NCBI GenBank assembly: GCA_005883215.1
Contig: VAYS01000002.1
Location: 124,001 to 188,000, forward strand
Direction: 5' to 3'
DNA from: Actinomycetota bacterium
Lineage (GTDB): Bacteria; Actinomycetota; Thermoleophilia; Solirubrobacterales; Solirubrobacteraceae
Length of the DNA: 64,000 nucleotides
Every line of letters starts with the position of its first letter. The stretch's first letter is position 1. Positions 16,631 through 24,174 of the stretch are shown here, piece after piece. The notes under the pieces were generated by a model. The model did not search any database. It was not told the DNA's origin and saw only the letters and a list, made by a program, of their open reading frames with translations. The position numbers were made by a program, and so were the translations under genes.

Positions 16631-17348
16631 CGAACATCACCACCACGCTGCCCACGTGATCGTCGGTGGGCGCGATAACCCGCGCCGGCCGGGGCTCGAG
16701 GCCGTGCGCGGCCCCCTCGGCCTCCAGCGCGCTGGCGCCGACCCGGTCGAGGGCGATGCGGTGAACCGTGGCCCGGTCCTCGCGGCGCCCGGCGCCCACC
16801 GCCCGCCGGCGCTCGAGCACGAGCTGGCGCCCTTGGCGCCGGACGGCCACCGGATGGCTGGCAAACGTCCTTCCCCGGCGGCGCAGGACCTCGGGCTCGA
16901 GCACCGCCTCCTCGGCGCTCTCGAACGGGACGATGTCCTCGACCACGGCGCAGGCCAGCAGGCCCCCGTCCCGCAGGTGCGTGCGCGCGCAACCCAGGAA
17001 GCGCGAACGCCCATCGCGCCCGTCGAGCAGCTGTATCACCTGCATGGCGGCGACGATGAGAGCGTAGGAGTGCCCGAGCTCGAAGGCCCGGGCGTCTCCC
17101 ACCACCGTGCGCACGGGTAGCCCGGCGGCGCGCTTGCGCAGGGCGGCGAGCAGTTCGGCGTCGTTGTCGAGCGCGGTCACCTCATGGCCCGCCCGAGCGA
17201 GCTCGAGCGCCACCCGGCCCGTACCGGCGCCGACGTCGAGAACCGGACCCTCGGCGGCCGCCGCGAGCTCGAGCCAGAGGGGCAGGTCGGCGCGGTAGTG
17301 CCCGCACTCGAGGTCGTGCCAGATCACCTGTTCGGCCGCGGCGCTCAT
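16623..17348 (-). CDS. Class I SAM-dependent methyltransferase between murT and gatD
   Basis: 241 aa. The SAM-binding motif I, VLDVGAGTGRVALELA, lies near residues 37-52, with acidic motif II (ALDNDAELL) and GDARAF following. The ATG start overlaps the murT stop (ATGA) and the 3' end overlaps gatD, so the three are translated as one unit. The substrate is unknown. Its position raises the possibility of methylating a peptidoglycan precursor or lipid carrier, but that is inference from location only. A longer in-frame opening into murT was rejected in favour of the coupled start. Confidence 0.85.
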   Translation of the reverse strand: MSAAAEQVIWHDLECGHYRADLPLWLELAAAAEGPVLDVGAGTGRVALELARAGHEVTALDNDAELLAALRKRAAGLPVRTVVGDARAFELGHSYALIVAAMQVIQLLDGRDGRSRFLGCARTHLRDGGLLACAVVEDIVPFESAEEAVLEPEVLRRRGRTFASHPVAVRRQGRQLVLERRRAVGAGRREDRATVHRIALDRVGASALEAEGAAHGLEPRPARVIAPTDDHVGSVVVMFGG

Positions 17349-18724
17349 GCGAACGAGTCCCGAACCTGTCCCCGCGCGGCGAGCAGTTCGCGCAGCGAGA
17401 GCATCGCCGTGTAGGTGGGCACGGCGTACAGCGGGCGCCCGTCGGGCAGCCCGGCCAGCGCCGCGTCGAGCGCCGCATCCAACGCGGGTTCCACCCGGAT
17501 GCGCGCTGGCGGCACGCCCGCGTACTTGAGGCGCAACCCCAGCTCGGCGGCCCGCGTCCCGGTGCACGTGGCCCGTCTGATGCGCGGTGCCAGCACCTCG
17601 AAGTCGGCGTCCCAGATCCAGGACACGTCGCGCCCGTCGGCGACCTTGTCGTTGAGGATGCCCAGCAGATCGTGCTCGCCCGCCTCCAGCGTCAGCGTGC
17701 GGGCGACCTCGTTGGCGCCCGCCGGGTTCTTGACCAGCAGGATGGCCAGCCTCCGCTCGCCGATCATCACGGTCTCGGCGCGACCGAAGGCGGGCTTGAC
17801 TCGTTCCAGTCCGGCGGCCGCCTCGGCCAGCGAACGGCCCAGCGACAGGGCCAGGGCGGTGGCCGACAGGGCGTTGTAGACGTTGTAGAGGCCGGGCAGC
17901 GGCAACTCGACGGCGGCGCGATGCTGGCCATGGCGCAGGTCAAAGCGCGCGCCCCGCAGGCCGCGCAGCTCGACTCGCTCGGCGGCCAGGGTCGGCTGGG
18001 GGCGCTCGGCACCACAGTTGGGGCACCGATAGACGCCCAGGTGCCCGAGGTAGACGGCCTCGTAGCGATAGGGAGTCCCACAGCGCCGACAGTGCTTAGA
18101 GTCCGAGGCGTGCTCCAACCCGGGCAGAGCGACCGTCGGATCCTCGACCCCGAAGTACAGGACGCCGGATCGCGACCGCCCGAGGTCGGCGATCAGCGGG
18201 TCGTCGGCGTTGAGCGCCAGCGCGGTGTCCGCCGGGGCCCCCTCGACGACCTGCACCCAGCGGTCGGCGATCGTCTCCAGCTCCCCGTAGCGGTCGAGCT
18301 GATCGCGAAACAGGTTGGACAGCACCAGCGCGCGGGGCGCGAGCTCGCCCACCACCTGCTCGAGCCAGAACTCGTCCACCTCGAACAGGCCGAGCTCGCC
18401 GGTCATACCGCCCCGCCGCAGCGCCTCGAGCAGCGCCGAGGCCACGCCGCCCGCCATGTTGGCGCCGGCGCGGTTGTGCACCAGGCGCACGCCGGCGCCG
18501 GTGAGAATCGAGGCGGCCATCGCGGCGGTCGTGGTCTTGCCGTTGGTGGCTGAGATCACCGCGCTGCCCTGGGGCAGCCGCCCGGACAGGCGCGCCAGCG
18601 CGCCGCGATCGAGGCGCATGAGCAGCCGGCCGGGCAGGCTGGTGGCCCCCCGACCACCGAGTCGCAGGACCCCGGCGACGCCGCGCGCGAGGGCGATGCG
18701 CGGATCGAGCCTGGGGTCGGTCAT
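17345..18724 (-). CDS. murT: Lipid II isoglutaminyl synthase subunit MurT
   Basis: 459 aa Mur-ligase-like protein. The ATP loop ISATNGKTTT is at residues 57-66, HNRAGANMAGG near 83-93, and a four-cysteine zinc ribbon CxxC...CxxC (Cys 212, 215, 234, 237) is inserted in the central domain as in known MurT. The C-terminal DUF1727 domain contacts GatD. MurT activates the D-Glu carboxylate of lipid II for amidation. The start overlaps the lipid kinase stop and its own stop overlaps the methyltransferase start. Confidence 0.93.
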   Translation of the reverse strand: MTDPRLDPRIALARGVAGVLRLGGRGATSLPGRLLMRLDRGALARLSGRLPQGSAVISATNGKTTTAAMAASILTGAGVRLVHNRAGANMAGGVASALLEALRRGGMTGELGLFEVDEFWLEQVVGELAPRALVLSNLFRDQLDRYGELETIADRWVQVVEGAPADTALALNADDPLIADLGRSRSGVLYFGVEDPTVALPGLEHASDSKHCRRCGTPYRYEAVYLGHLGVYRCPNCGAERPQPTLAAERVELRGLRGARFDLRHGQHRAAVELPLPGLYNVYNALSATALALSLGRSLAEAAAGLERVKPAFGRAETVMIGERRLAILLVKNPAGANEVARTLTLEAGEHDLLGILNDKVADGRDVSWIWDADFEVLAPRIRRATCTGTRAAELGLRLKYAGVPPARIRVEPALDAALDAALAGLPDGRPLYAVPTYTAMLSLRELLAARGQVRDSFA

Positions 18725-19665
18725 GATCGGGTGGTCGGGGCGGGCGGAGCCGGTAAAAGCGGCGCCGTCGACTGGGCCCGTACCAGCACGCGCAGGGCGC
18801 CGGGACAGGCGCGCACGGTCACGGGCAGGTCACCGATGGGATCCCCGTCGGCGTACATGGCGAACGGCCGGTCGGCCGACACGCGCAACTCGGCGCAGCG
18901 CTTTACCTCGATGGTGGGCTCGTGGATGTGCTCGCCGCGGAACACCTTGGGCAGCGTGGCCAGAAAGCGCCGGCGCGAGGCGTGACGGGAGATGACGACG
19001 TCGAGCAGGCCGTCGTCGAGCTCGGCGTCCGGCGCCAGGTACATCCCGCCGCCGTAGGCCTTGGAGTTGGCCGCCGCCACGCTGAAGCCGGTAAACGACT
19101 CCGGTCGGCCGTCCAGCTCGAGGTCAAAGGTGGCCGGGCGCCATGTCGCCAGCGCCCGCAGCGCGCCGTAGGCGTAGACCAGGTTGCCCAGCCGGCTGGG
19201 CGCCCGGTTGGCGATCTCGTTGGCGACCGAGTCGAACCCCACGCTGGCGATCCCGATGAACGTCCGCGCCGCCCCGGCGGGCTCCTGTACCTCACCCAGG
19301 TCGATGGCGCGCTCATGGCCGTGGGCGATCACCTCACACGCCGCGACCGGCTCCGGGGGCAGGCCCAGGACGCGGGCGAGGTCGTTGCCCCGACCCCCGG
19401 GCAGAAGGCCGAGAACCGCGTCCGGATGGCGACGAAGCTCATGGGCCACGGCGCCGGTGAGGCCGTCTCCCCCGAGGGTGACCGTCGTCTCGCCCGCGCC
19501 CGCCGCCTCGCCGGCCACCGTGCGGGCGTGGCTCAGGTCGCGCGTCTTCACGGTGCGGCAGGCCAGCCCCGTGCGGGCGAAGGCGGCCTCGACCGGCGGC
19601 AGGGCACGGGCGGCGCGGCCGCCGCCCGCAGACGGGTTGACGATCAGGCAGACGCGGCGCGCCAC
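18721..19665 (-). CDS. Diacylglycerol/sphingosine kinase-family lipid kinase
   Basis: 314 aa of the DagK/YegS family. It has the N-terminal NPSAGGGRA motif (residues 10-18), the GGDGLTG nucleotide motif near 64-70 (usually GGDGT), and LPGGRGNDLAR near 88-98. Such enzymes recycle diacylglycerol or make phosphatidic-acid-type lipids at the membrane. It is first in the murT-gatD operon, linking lipid carrier turnover and wall precursor amidation. GTG 19665 lies 9 nt after TAGCCT, a leaderless layout. The exact lipid is unknown. Confidence 0.87.
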   Translation of the reverse strand: MARRVCLIVNPSAGGGRAARALPPVEAAFARTGLACRTVKTRDLSHARTVAGEAAGAGETTVTLGGDGLTGAVAHELRRHPDAVLGLLPGGRGNDLARVLGLPPEPVAACEVIAHGHERAIDLGEVQEPAGAARTFIGIASVGFDSVANEIANRAPSRLGNLVYAYGALRALATWRPATFDLELDGRPESFTGFSVAAANSKAYGGGMYLAPDAELDDGLLDVVISRHASRRRFLATLPKVFRGEHIHEPTIEVKRCAELRVSADRPFAMYADGDPIGDLPVTVRACPGALRVLVRAQSTAPLLPAPPAPTTRS

Positions 19666-19674
19666 GGGTCCACA

Positions 19675-19680
19675 AGGCTA
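19675..19680 (-). promoter_or_regulatory. -10 box of the lipid kinase-murT-gatD operon
   Basis: TAGCCT on the minus strand, 9 nt before GTG 19665. It is the only plausible promoter upstream of this four-gene operon. Confidence 0.45.
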
Positions 19681-19699
19681 GTTGGCTTGCGCCTGGCGC

Positions 19700-19993
19700 T
19701 CAGCGTCGCGCGGTCCAGCCCTGCGCGTCCATGAAGCGGGTGACCTCCTCGGGCCGGTCGGTCACCACGTAGGCCTCGATCACGGCGCCTTCGGCGTTGA
19801 TCGTGATCGACAGCCCCGACTCCACCCGGCGGACCTTGGAGATCGTGGCAACCGGCCGGCCCGAGCCCATGCGGGGCTTGACGCGTCCGGTGGCCACGCG
19901 GTGGACCGCTTCGTGGTCGGCCAGGCGGTCGAGCAGCCTGCGGTAGGCCTTGCCCGAGCTGTGCTTGTGGTGGGTGCGCCGCCGGGGGGGCAC
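19700..19993 (-). CDS. Conserved-looking small basic protein, function unknown
   Basis: 97 aa from GTG 19993 (MPPRRRTHHKHSSGKAYRRL). The first 20 residues are strongly basic. The remainder has a helix (RRLLDRLADHEAVHRV) and a short beta-rich end with SGLSITINAEGAVIEAYVVTD. I recognise no family. The opening runs further upstream, but that part lies under the divergent cyclophilin gene and has random composition, so the short start is chosen. The two starts are 19 bp apart. Confidence 0.55.
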   Translation of the reverse strand: MPPRRRTHHKHSSGKAYRRLLDRLADHEAVHRVATGRVKPRMGSGRPVATISKVRRVESGLSITINAEGAVIEAYVVTDRPEEVTRFMDAQGWTARR

Positions 19994-19998
19994 TTCTC

Positions 19999-20004
19999 TA
20001 TCCT
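19999..20004 (+). promoter_or_regulatory. -10 box of the cyclophilin gene (leaderless)
   Basis: TATCCT followed by 8 nt and GTG 20013. The box lies in the 19-bp space between two divergent starts. Confidence 0.45.
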
Positions 20005-20012
20005 GGCCGGCC

Positions 20013-20702
20013 GTGCCGGCGGGGGGAAACCGAGCGCCCGCGACCGCCGCCGCCGGCCTGCTGGCGGCGGCGCTGGCGCTCGCCGGCTGTGGGGGCTCCG
20101 GCTCCTCCTCGCGGGCGCGCGTGCCCCCGACGCCGGGGTGCCGGCACGTCCAGGCGCCCGGCCCCAAGCGGCTGGCGCCCCTGCCCCGCCCCACCGGGCG
20201 GCTCGATCCCGCTCACACCTATGTGGCTCGCATGAGCACCTCGTGCGGGGAGATCGACATCCAGCTCGCCGTCGGCCATTCGCCGCGGACGGCGTCGTCG
20301 TTCGCCTACCTGGTGCGGCGGGGCTTCTATGACGGGCTGACCTTCCATCGCATCTCCCACCCCAACGGCGACTTCGTCATCCAGGGCGGGGACCCCCGCG
20401 GCGACGGCAGCGGCGGACCGGGCTACAGAGTGGTCGAGGCACCCCCGCCGGGAACCCGCTACACGCGGGGGGTGGTGGCCATGGCCAAGACTATGTCCGA
20501 GCCGGCGGGGGCGTCGGGTAGCCAGTTCTACATCGTCACCGCCCAGGACGCGATGCTCCCGCCGGACTACGCGGTGCTCGGGCACGTGATCGCCGGGGAC
20601 GAGATCCTCTCCCGGATCGCCGCGGTGCCCACCGGTGGGCCCACCGGACAGCAGCCGCTGATGCCCGTGGTGATCGAGAAGGTAGTGGTCCAGCAGAGCT
20701 AG
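20013..20702 (+). CDS. Cyclophilin-type peptidyl-prolyl isomerase lipoprotein
   Basis: 229 aa. The N-terminus is a lipoprotein signal with lipobox LAGC near residue 25 and a Gly/Ser linker, so the enzyme is probably anchored outside the membrane. The cyclophilin domain shows FYDGLTFHRI, FVIQGGDPRGDGSGGPGY and GSQFYIVT. It isomerises prolyl bonds in exported proteins. GTG 20013 is chosen from the signal peptide and the leaderless -10 box. Its stop shares the palindrome CTAG (20699-20702) with the convergent gene. Confidence 0.9.
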   Translation: MPAGGNRAPATAAAGLLAAALALAGCGGSGSSSRARVPPTPGCRHVQAPGPKRLAPLPRPTGRLDPAHTYVARMSTSCGEIDIQLAVGHSPRTASSFAYLVRRGFYDGLTFHRISHPNGDFVIQGGDPRGDGSGGPGYRVVEAPPPGTRYTRGVVAMAKTMSEPAGASGSQFYIVTAQDAMLPPDYAVLGHVIAGDEILSRIAAVPTGGPTGQQPLMPVVIEKVVVQQS

Positions 20703-21310
20703 GTGCCGTCGGCGCGGGCGCGCGCCTTGGCGGCCGCCTGGCGGCGTCGGCCGACGAAGCCGAGCACCCCGAGAACCGCCGCCACCAGCAGGAAGCCCAG
20801 CAGCAGCCCCGAGCCGATCCCCAGCCCGCCGCCGAAGGGCAGCGAGATCAACTCGACCAGGCCGAGCCCGACCGCGAGCAGCGCGGCCACCAGAACGAGG
20901 ACGGTCAGCACACCCCGGGCGCGCAGGAGCACGCCGGCCGGGGACGGTGGAGCGATCAGCCCCATCAGCCGCAGGAGCAGCAGCTGACGTCCGCTGGGGG
21001 GCGCCTGCCCGAGCCGCTCGACGGCTTCCTTGAGATCGTCGGGGCGTCGCTCGGCCAGGGCCAGCGACGCGTCGGCCATACGCCGCAGCTGCATGCGCTC
21101 CTGGGGGCGGGCGGCGGCGATCGCACGCTGAAAGTAGCTGCGCGAGGCCTTGGCGTCATAGCGCTCGGCGGCGCGCGCGCCGAGGATGGCCAGGGCGGCG
21201 GACTTGAACTTGGTCTCGGCCTCGAGCTCCTCGTCAGACAGGCCCTCCAGCCGAGCCATCGCCTCTGCGGCGCCGCGCTGCTCGATGCGGATCTGACGCT
21301 GCTTGGCCAT
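20699..21310 (-). CDS. Helical membrane protein of unknown function
   Basis: 203 aa. The first 110 residues are a charged, Ala-rich helical region with TPR-like spacing (AAERYDAKASRSYFQRAIAAA). Two transmembrane helices follow (about 130-152 and 160-185), then a basic tail. It is probably an inner-membrane protein with a large cytosolic helical domain. ATG 21310 lies 9 nt after TAGACT on this strand. It overlaps the cyclophilin stop by 4 bp. Not recognised as a named family. Confidence 0.7.
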   Translation of the reverse strand: MAKQRQIRIEQRGAAEAMARLEGLSDEELEAETKFKSAALAILGARAAERYDAKASRSYFQRAIAAARPQERMQLRRMADASLALAERRPDDLKEAVERLGQAPPSGRQLLLLRLMGLIAPPSPAGVLLRARGVLTVLVLVAALLAVGLGLVELISLPFGGGLGIGSGLLLGFLLVAAVLGVLGFVGRRRQAAAKARARADGT

Positions 21311-21362
21311 CGCGGCGACAGTCTAGAGGCGGGGCTGAGAGCTGCCGTATGCTGCCGTCACC

Positions 21363-21764
21363 GTGGATCTCGCCCGCCAACTGCACCAGGTCAACCGGGG
21401 GATGGTGCTGTTCGACCTGGCGCTGGGAGGCGGCGCCCTGCTGGCGCCCGCCGCCACGCTGCGCATCCTCGGCCACCAGCCGCCATCAGAGGACGCGCTT
21501 CACCTGTTTCGTCGCTGCGGCCCGATCTGGCTGACGTTTGCCGCCGCCCACGCCGTGGCGGCGGTGCGCGACCGCCCGCAGGACTGGTGGGCGCTGGCCT
21601 GGCTGAGGGCGACCGAGATCGCCACCGATTCGGTGTGGGCGAACTCCCCGGCCCTGAGCCGACCGGGCGCGCGCCTGGGCCTGCGTCTGGCCGGGGCGGC
21701 CAATCTCGCCTACACGCTGGGGTTCGCCGGGCTGGCGACCCGATCTCGTGCCCGGGGGCGCTAG
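21363..21764 (+). CDS. Small membrane protein of unknown function
   Basis: 133 aa with four hydrophobic stretches (about residues 14-32, 50-66, 72-84 and 104-124). GTG 21363 is 9 nt after TATGCT, leaderless like its divergent neighbour at 21310. The predicted topology resembles small DUF4345-type four-helix proteins, but I cannot assign it. It overlaps the next small gene by 17 nt. Confidence 0.6.
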   Translation: MDLARQLHQVNRGMVLFDLALGGGALLAPAATLRILGHQPPSEDALHLFRRCGPIWLTFAAAHAVAAVRDRPQDWWALAWLRATEIATDSVWANSPALSRPGARLGLRLAGAANLAYTLGFAGLATRSRARGR

Positions 21765-21966
21765 GCGGCGCTGGCTGCGCCGCGCGCTCGCGGGCGCCGC
21801 GCTAGCCGCGGCCGCCGCCGGTCCGGGCGCCAGCACGGCGCTGGGGCACGTCCCCGACGCGGGCGCTCCCAGCGCCGGCGCGGCGGGACGCAAGCGCCGT
21901 TATGACCGTGAGAAGGCGCGGGCACGCGCCAAGGCCGCGCGCCGCCAGCGTCGCCGAAACCGCTGA
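21748..21966 (+). CDS. Small exported peptide with polybasic tail
   Basis: 72 aa. A basic N-terminus (RRRWLRRAL) and an Ala-rich hydrophobic segment to about residue 30 form a signal peptide. The mature part ends in an Arg/Lys-rich tail (GRKRRYDREKARARAKAARR). It overlaps the preceding gene by 17 nt. The protein-like organisation supports coding, but the very high GC means a chance frame is possible. Confidence 0.45.
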   Translation: MPGGARRRWLRRALAGAALAAAAAGPGASTALGHVPDAGAPSAGAAGRKRRYDREKARARAKAARRQRRRNR

Positions 21967-21975
21967 GTGCCCGGG

Positions 21976-23709
21976 TCAGCCGGACGGTGGCGGGCCGGCG
22001 GGGGATCCGCTTTGCGCCACTGTTATGTCCACCGGCGTCGAGCTCCCGGCCGCGTTTAGGTCGTCGGCGCGGGTACGGGCGATGAGCCGATATGACCCCG
22101 GCGCGGGCACGGTGATCGAGCCCGAGTAGCGTCCGCCGGCGGCGGCGAAGCGGTCGCTGGCCAGCAGCCGGGACCCGCCGGGCTCCGAGGCGTAGACGTC
22201 GAGGACGACGGCGGGCTTGGCCGGCTCGACCGCGCCGGCGACCGCGACCACGAGCGAGGCTGGCTGGGGGCTGGCGGACAGCGTGATCGCGGCGCTCACG
22301 GCGACGACGGCACCCTCGGAGACCGCGGCGGCGTGGACGCCGTCGCCGGCGAAGAGGGCCCGGACCTCGGCGGAGTGGGGGAGGGAGAGCTGCGTCGTCC
22401 AGCTACCGTCGGGGGCGGTGGAGGCGTGACCGGCCGCGACCGACCGCGGACCGCGCACCTGGACTAGGACGGTGGCGCCGGAGATCGGGCTGCCGTCGCG
22501 CTGGATCAGGCGGCCGCCGCAGGGCGCCTGCAGGTAGGGACCGGGAGAGGCGGGGGCGGCGAGGGCAAGCAGGGAGACCCGGCTGCCGGTCAGGCGTCGC
22601 GCCGAGCGGCGCAGGGCGGGGAGCCGGTGGTAGAGGCGGTCGCCGGGACAATCGGTCGAATCGCCGTCCCGGTGGCCCGCGATCCGCGGTAGGAAGACGT
22701 GGGCCCCGCCGCGAAACGGCGTGTACTGCGCGCCGTCGGGATCGACGCGCACCCGTACGCGTCCCCCGGTCGGCTGGCCGTGCAGGGCGAGCTTCCAGGC
22801 CAGTAGGTGAGCGAGGGCGCGCAGGGCGCCGGTCGGCGGCAGCTCGCTCTGGAAGCTGCCCAAGACGGCGACGCCGGTAGACGCGGTGTTGTAGGCGCCG
22901 GCCTGGGCGCCCACCACCGCGTCGTGGGCCCCCCCGGCCCGTCCCTCCCACACACGCCCGTAGCGATCGACGAGGAAGTTGTAGCCGATGTCCTTCCAGC
23001 CGAGGACGTCGCGGTGGTAGTGGGCGATCGCCCGCAGCAGCGCGGGTACCTCGTGGCGCCCGTACCCGTTGGCGTTCTCGGTGTGGTGGACGAAGGCCAG
23101 GGCGATCCGGCCGTACCCGATCGGCCCGTGCGGGCGCTCGGCCGCGCCCGCCCACACGCGCCGGGCGATGATCGCCGGCTGCCCCGGGCCGGCGTCCAGG
23201 CGCGGCGTGAGCAGGGCCAGAGCCGCCACGCCAGCCAGGCGCTCGCGCGCCCAGTCGCGCGCCGAGGCGACGGGATCGCCGGCCACCAGCTGTGCGCGTG
23301 CCCCGCGCAGTGCCCGCGACGCACGCACCTGCACCGCCCGGGCGCCGGCGCACCACACCGGCTCGCCCGCCCGGGTGGCCGGCGCGGCGTCGGGGCCGTG
23401 TCCGGCTAAGCCCGCCGCCACCCACGGGCTCCAGCCCCGCGGCCCCAGCGCCCGGAGCTCGATGCGGACGTCCGCCGGGGCCTCCCACTGCACTCCGGCT
23501 ACGTCGACCGGCCGGGCGGAGTAGACCGGCTCACGGCGCAGCCAGCCCTCGCCGTCGGGGCGCCAGCGCCCGGTCAGAGGGCGGCTGCTGACCCGCGGGG
23601 CGGGGGTGGCCGCCGCGGCGGGAAGGCGTCCGCGCCCGGTGAGCAGCCAGCCCAACCCGGCCAGCGCCCCGACCACCACGCCACGGCGGGTGAACGGCAC
23701 CGTCGCCAT
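21976..23709 (-). CDS. Tat-exported PGRP/N-acetylmuramoyl-L-alanine amidase
   Basis: 577 aa. A twin-arginine signal (FTRRGVVVGALAG, residues 6-18) is followed by a beta-rich region, then an amidase_2/PGRP domain with FVHHTENANGYG, a YNFLVDRYGRVWEGRAGG segment and the zinc-site end IAGHRDGDSTDCPGD. The C-terminal 180 residues look like two immunoglobulin-like modules that may bind the wall or surface sugars. Family members cut the MurNAc-L-Ala bond of peptidoglycan. ATG 23709 lies directly after AGGGG; GTG 23700 would have better spacing and is an alternative start. Confidence 0.88.
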   Translation of the reverse strand: MATVPFTRRGVVVGALAGLGWLLTGRGRLPAAAATPAPRVSSRPLTGRWRPDGEGWLRREPVYSARPVDVAGVQWEAPADVRIELRALGPRGWSPWVAAGLAGHGPDAAPATRAGEPVWCAGARAVQVRASRALRGARAQLVAGDPVASARDWARERLAGVAALALLTPRLDAGPGQPAIIARRVWAGAAERPHGPIGYGRIALAFVHHTENANGYGRHEVPALLRAIAHYHRDVLGWKDIGYNFLVDRYGRVWEGRAGGAHDAVVGAQAGAYNTASTGVAVLGSFQSELPPTGALRALAHLLAWKLALHGQPTGGRVRVRVDPDGAQYTPFRGGAHVFLPRIAGHRDGDSTDCPGDRLYHRLPALRRSARRLTGSRVSLLALAAPASPGPYLQAPCGGRLIQRDGSPISGATVLVQVRGPRSVAAGHASTAPDGSWTTQLSLPHSAEVRALFAGDGVHAAAVSEGAVVAVSAAITLSASPQPASLVVAVAGAVEPAKPAVVLDVYASEPGGSRLLASDRFAAAGGRYSGSITVPAPGSYRLIARTRADDLNAAGSSTPVDITVAQSGSPAGPPPSG

Positions 23710-23756
23710 CCCCTAAACCGATACCCGATCGGGCGCCCCCGGGGCGCCACCGGACC

Positions 23757-23981
23757 TCAGCCGTCGCGGCCGGCTTGGTGCGCGGAGCTGTGGCTGTGGA
23801 CGCAGCGCCACATGGCCCCGTGGCCGCCGTAGCGGTGCGCGAATCCGTGGGGGCCGAGCTGGATGCGCTCGGCGGCGCACAATTGGTGGGCGGCCGAGTC
23901 GTAGTGAGCCTGGGCGGCGGGAAGCGTGCCACCGACGGCGGCGACCCCGAGCACGACCAGGCAGAGTCCAAGCTTTTTCAT
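23757..23981 (-). CDS. Small secreted His/Cys-containing protein
   Basis: 74 aa. A signal peptide (MKKLGLCLVVLGVAAVGGTLPAAQA) is followed by a 49-residue mature peptide rich in His (10) with two Cys. ATG follows GGGGAA at good spacing. No family recognised; the His/Cys content would allow metal binding. A 193-nt leader with a small hairpin separates it from the PKD gene upstream. Confidence 0.65.
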   Translation of the reverse strand: MKKLGLCLVVLGVAAVGGTLPAAQAHYDSAAHQLCAAERIQLGPHGFAHRYGGHGAMWRCVHSHSSAHQAGRDG

Positions 23982-24047
23982 GTTCCCCAGCGATATCGGC
24001 GGCTAGCGAGGACGAGTTGAGCCCATCGGGACAGGCTTCAGGAAATT

Positions 24048-24068
24048 CGGGCTTGCGCCCGGGTTTTT
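24048..24068 (+). terminator. GC hairpin followed by T-run (weak)
   Basis: A 5-bp stem CGGGC/GCCCG with loop TTGC is followed by GGTTTTT on the plus strand. The neighbouring genes are both on the minus strand, where the same hairpin would lie in the leader of the small secreted protein gene. It may be a terminator for antisense transcripts or a leader structure. Confidence 0.3.
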
Positions 24069-24174
24069 CGAAACACGAAGTTCACACGGGGGCGAAGCTC
24101 CGTGGTGTGCCGCGCCGCAGAGCGCCAGAGTCTGTGCGACGCGTGGGACGGGCGCGGGCCTGCGGCCGCCTAGT

